This document shows, piece by piece, positions 62,951 through 64,000 of a stretch of DNA of 64,000 nucleotides. Source of the stretch: Bactrocera neohumeralis (lineage: Eukaryota > Arthropoda > Insecta > Diptera > Tephritidae); contig NW_026089623.1 of NCBI RefSeq assembly GCF_024586455.1, positions 18,108,236-18,172,235 on the forward strand. Direction: 5' to 3'. The translations under genes were made by a program, and so were the position numbers. The notes beneath the pieces are model-generated. The model saw nothing but the letters and a program-made list of their open reading frames with translations, did not search any database and had not been told where the DNA came from. Every line of letters begins with the position of its first letter. Within the stretch, counting starts at the first letter, position 1.

Positions 62951-64000
62951 GCAGCTTCGCAATGATTTAGGTTGATTTGTACAACTCTCATTTCGCCTTT
63001 TTACATGCCGCTTGGTAGAGGGGACATTTCCAACTTCCCATTCGGTGATCCGTATCCTTTTTTCCGGTTGATTTGCATGACGCACAAAACGGTTTTTTGA
63101 CGCATTCTTTTGCGAAGTGCCCCGTTTCACCACACTTTGCACAACACTTGCTTCTGTCATCCTCGCTGGTACATGCCCTCGCCAGGCGCCCATATTCCTA
63201 AGGTTCGGCTTCTCCCTTATTCTGCATATTACCCATCTTATTTTGATTTTGCGTGCATCGATTAATTTTCTTGCGTCCGATGCCGGAATGCTGATCACTG
63301 CTGTCTGCGTGTCTCTCTCATACTTTTAATTGAGCATTCCCTGAAGGAGCTTAGCTCATTAAATTCTGTTTGAATTGCATTCACGATGTCTTCTTTTGTT
63401 GTTACCTCATCTAGATCGCGGATCTCTACAGATACTTCATGGGTTAAGGCTCTTATTTGTGCCTGGTCACCAAACACCTTACATATCTCCCTTTCGTATG
63501 TAACCGTGTTTGTAATTTGCGCCTTTTTCATTTCCAGGAGTATCTCGCCTTTTGCTGTCTTTCTGATGCGCGACACGTCCTCCCCAAGTTCTTTGAGGGC
63601 ATCCTGCTTCTTGACAGCCCAGGTATGTCGCTGTACGTCATGCTTCCAGAGCGTGAAATTATAATTGCGTCCGGTCTCGGATGAGGGAGATAAACGGCCT
63701 TCTGCTTCGTGTTTGGCGTTTTGCGCTTCATCTGAATTCAGTCGTTTTCTCTTTTATCCTCTTTCCTTCCTTTTGTAGGAATGTCGTCTTCATTCCTTTT
63801 GTTAGCAGTGGGCCTCTTTTGCATTTCTTCTTGCATTGCTTTTTTCTTTGGTGGAGTCTTGCGCGCTAGTTGCTCATCTTAAAAGGACATTTCGTTTGGC
63901 TGCTTTGATTTTGTTGTTGTACTCGCTTTGGGCGCGGTCGTTGAGGCGGCTTCATTGCCTCAGTTAGCCTATTGATCATATCTCCCAGCTCAGACATAAT
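62891..64000 (-). pseudogene. LINE ORF1 (Gag-like) pieces, reaching window end
   Basis: The frame at 63295-63576 (AKGEILLEMKKAQITNTVTY, RDLDEVTTKEDIVNAIQTEF) is the central RNA-binding region of R1-type ORF1. 62891-63298 continues with SIPASDARKLIDARKIKIRW and, in another frame, cysteine knuckles near 63070-63190. A basic N-terminal part (MKRKTPNTKQKAVYLPHPRP) lies at 63528-63731. Frames change at least three times. The start is uncertain because the window ends. Confidence 0.7.

Larger units (their letters stand above)
59735..64000 (-). mobile_element. R1-like LINE, broken, running off the window
   Basis: The minus strand carries ORF1 pieces (62891-63731), APE endonuclease (62333-62880), RT (61100-62345), and a C-terminal zinc motif (60025-61083), then about 290 bases of 3' region ending in an A-rich tail (59735-59757) next to the LTR. 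No RNase H is seen. The word order GSVLGPLLWNVLYDGVLRL and the ORF1 CCHC cluster suggest the R1 clade. The 5' end lies beyond 64000. Confidence 0.8.

Overview
The window reads as intergenic, repeat-packed chromatin from an insect, most likely a higher fly. The retroelement families (Ty3/gypsy, BEL/Pao, an errantivirus-like element, I-clade, R1-like and RTE-like LINEs), a tRNA-Lys-type primer site and two hairpin-ended AT-rich repeat families all suggest a cyclorrhaphan, perhaps tephritid, genome. The taxon is inference from recollection. I recognise no host gene, tRNA, rRNA or CRISPR array. Almost every long reading frame is a transposon gene, and most are broken. Two runs of exactly 100 N (20551-20650 and 33875-33974) are scaffold gaps.

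Left part (1-20550). A minus-strand Ty3/gypsy-like element (1-2590) is cut by the window edge. A decayed minus-strand BEL/Pao element (2775-7965) is split by a 5'-truncated LINE with an RNase H domain (5240-7335). An internally deleted RTE-like LINE follows (8336-10135), then a second BEL/Pao element (10865-14995) carrying a fold-back mariner derivative (13967-14933). Next come a 34-bp minisatellite, three tandem copies of a 337-bp unit (15961-16971), and a broken transposase gene (17307-20350) interrupted by two short repeats that end in hairpins (R, 18157-19251; S, 19364-19720).

Middle and right (20651-59734). The outermost layer is probably one errantivirus-like element on the minus strand, with LTR plus polypurine tract at about 21.6 kb and LTR plus primer-binding site at about 59.7 kb. 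Its env is split by a full-length I-clade LINE (22708-28163) with a perfect 13-bp target duplication. A piggyBac-family relic lies at 30480-31943. A plus-strand hAT element of the ZBED/BED-finger type starts at 32469 and ends at 58505, flanked on both sides by the same 8-bp duplication. Its 26-kb span is inflated by nested insertions: Helitrons, an R copy and a short RTE-like LINE tail. Inside the Helitrons sit a TAA-flanked inverted-repeat element and, inside that, a TTAA-flanked MITE. The segment 33975-52098 is a near-perfect palindrome (arms about 9 kb, centre about 43.03 kb) that starts at a scaffold gap, so an assembly fold-back is a serious possibility.

The three Helitron copies (35399-42559, 43462-50673, 53124-58192) share an unusual layout. 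They have a PIF1-type helicase ORF with the HUH/Rep region missing, a separate arginine-rich N-terminal ORF (absent from the third copy), a roughly 460-bp tandem repeat, and an antisense ORF with CxxC zinc-ribbon pairs that I do not recognise. This antisense ORF is my best candidate for something undescribed. The right edge (59735-64000) is a minus-strand R1-like LINE whose A-rich tail abuts the errantivirus LTR and whose 5' end runs off the window.
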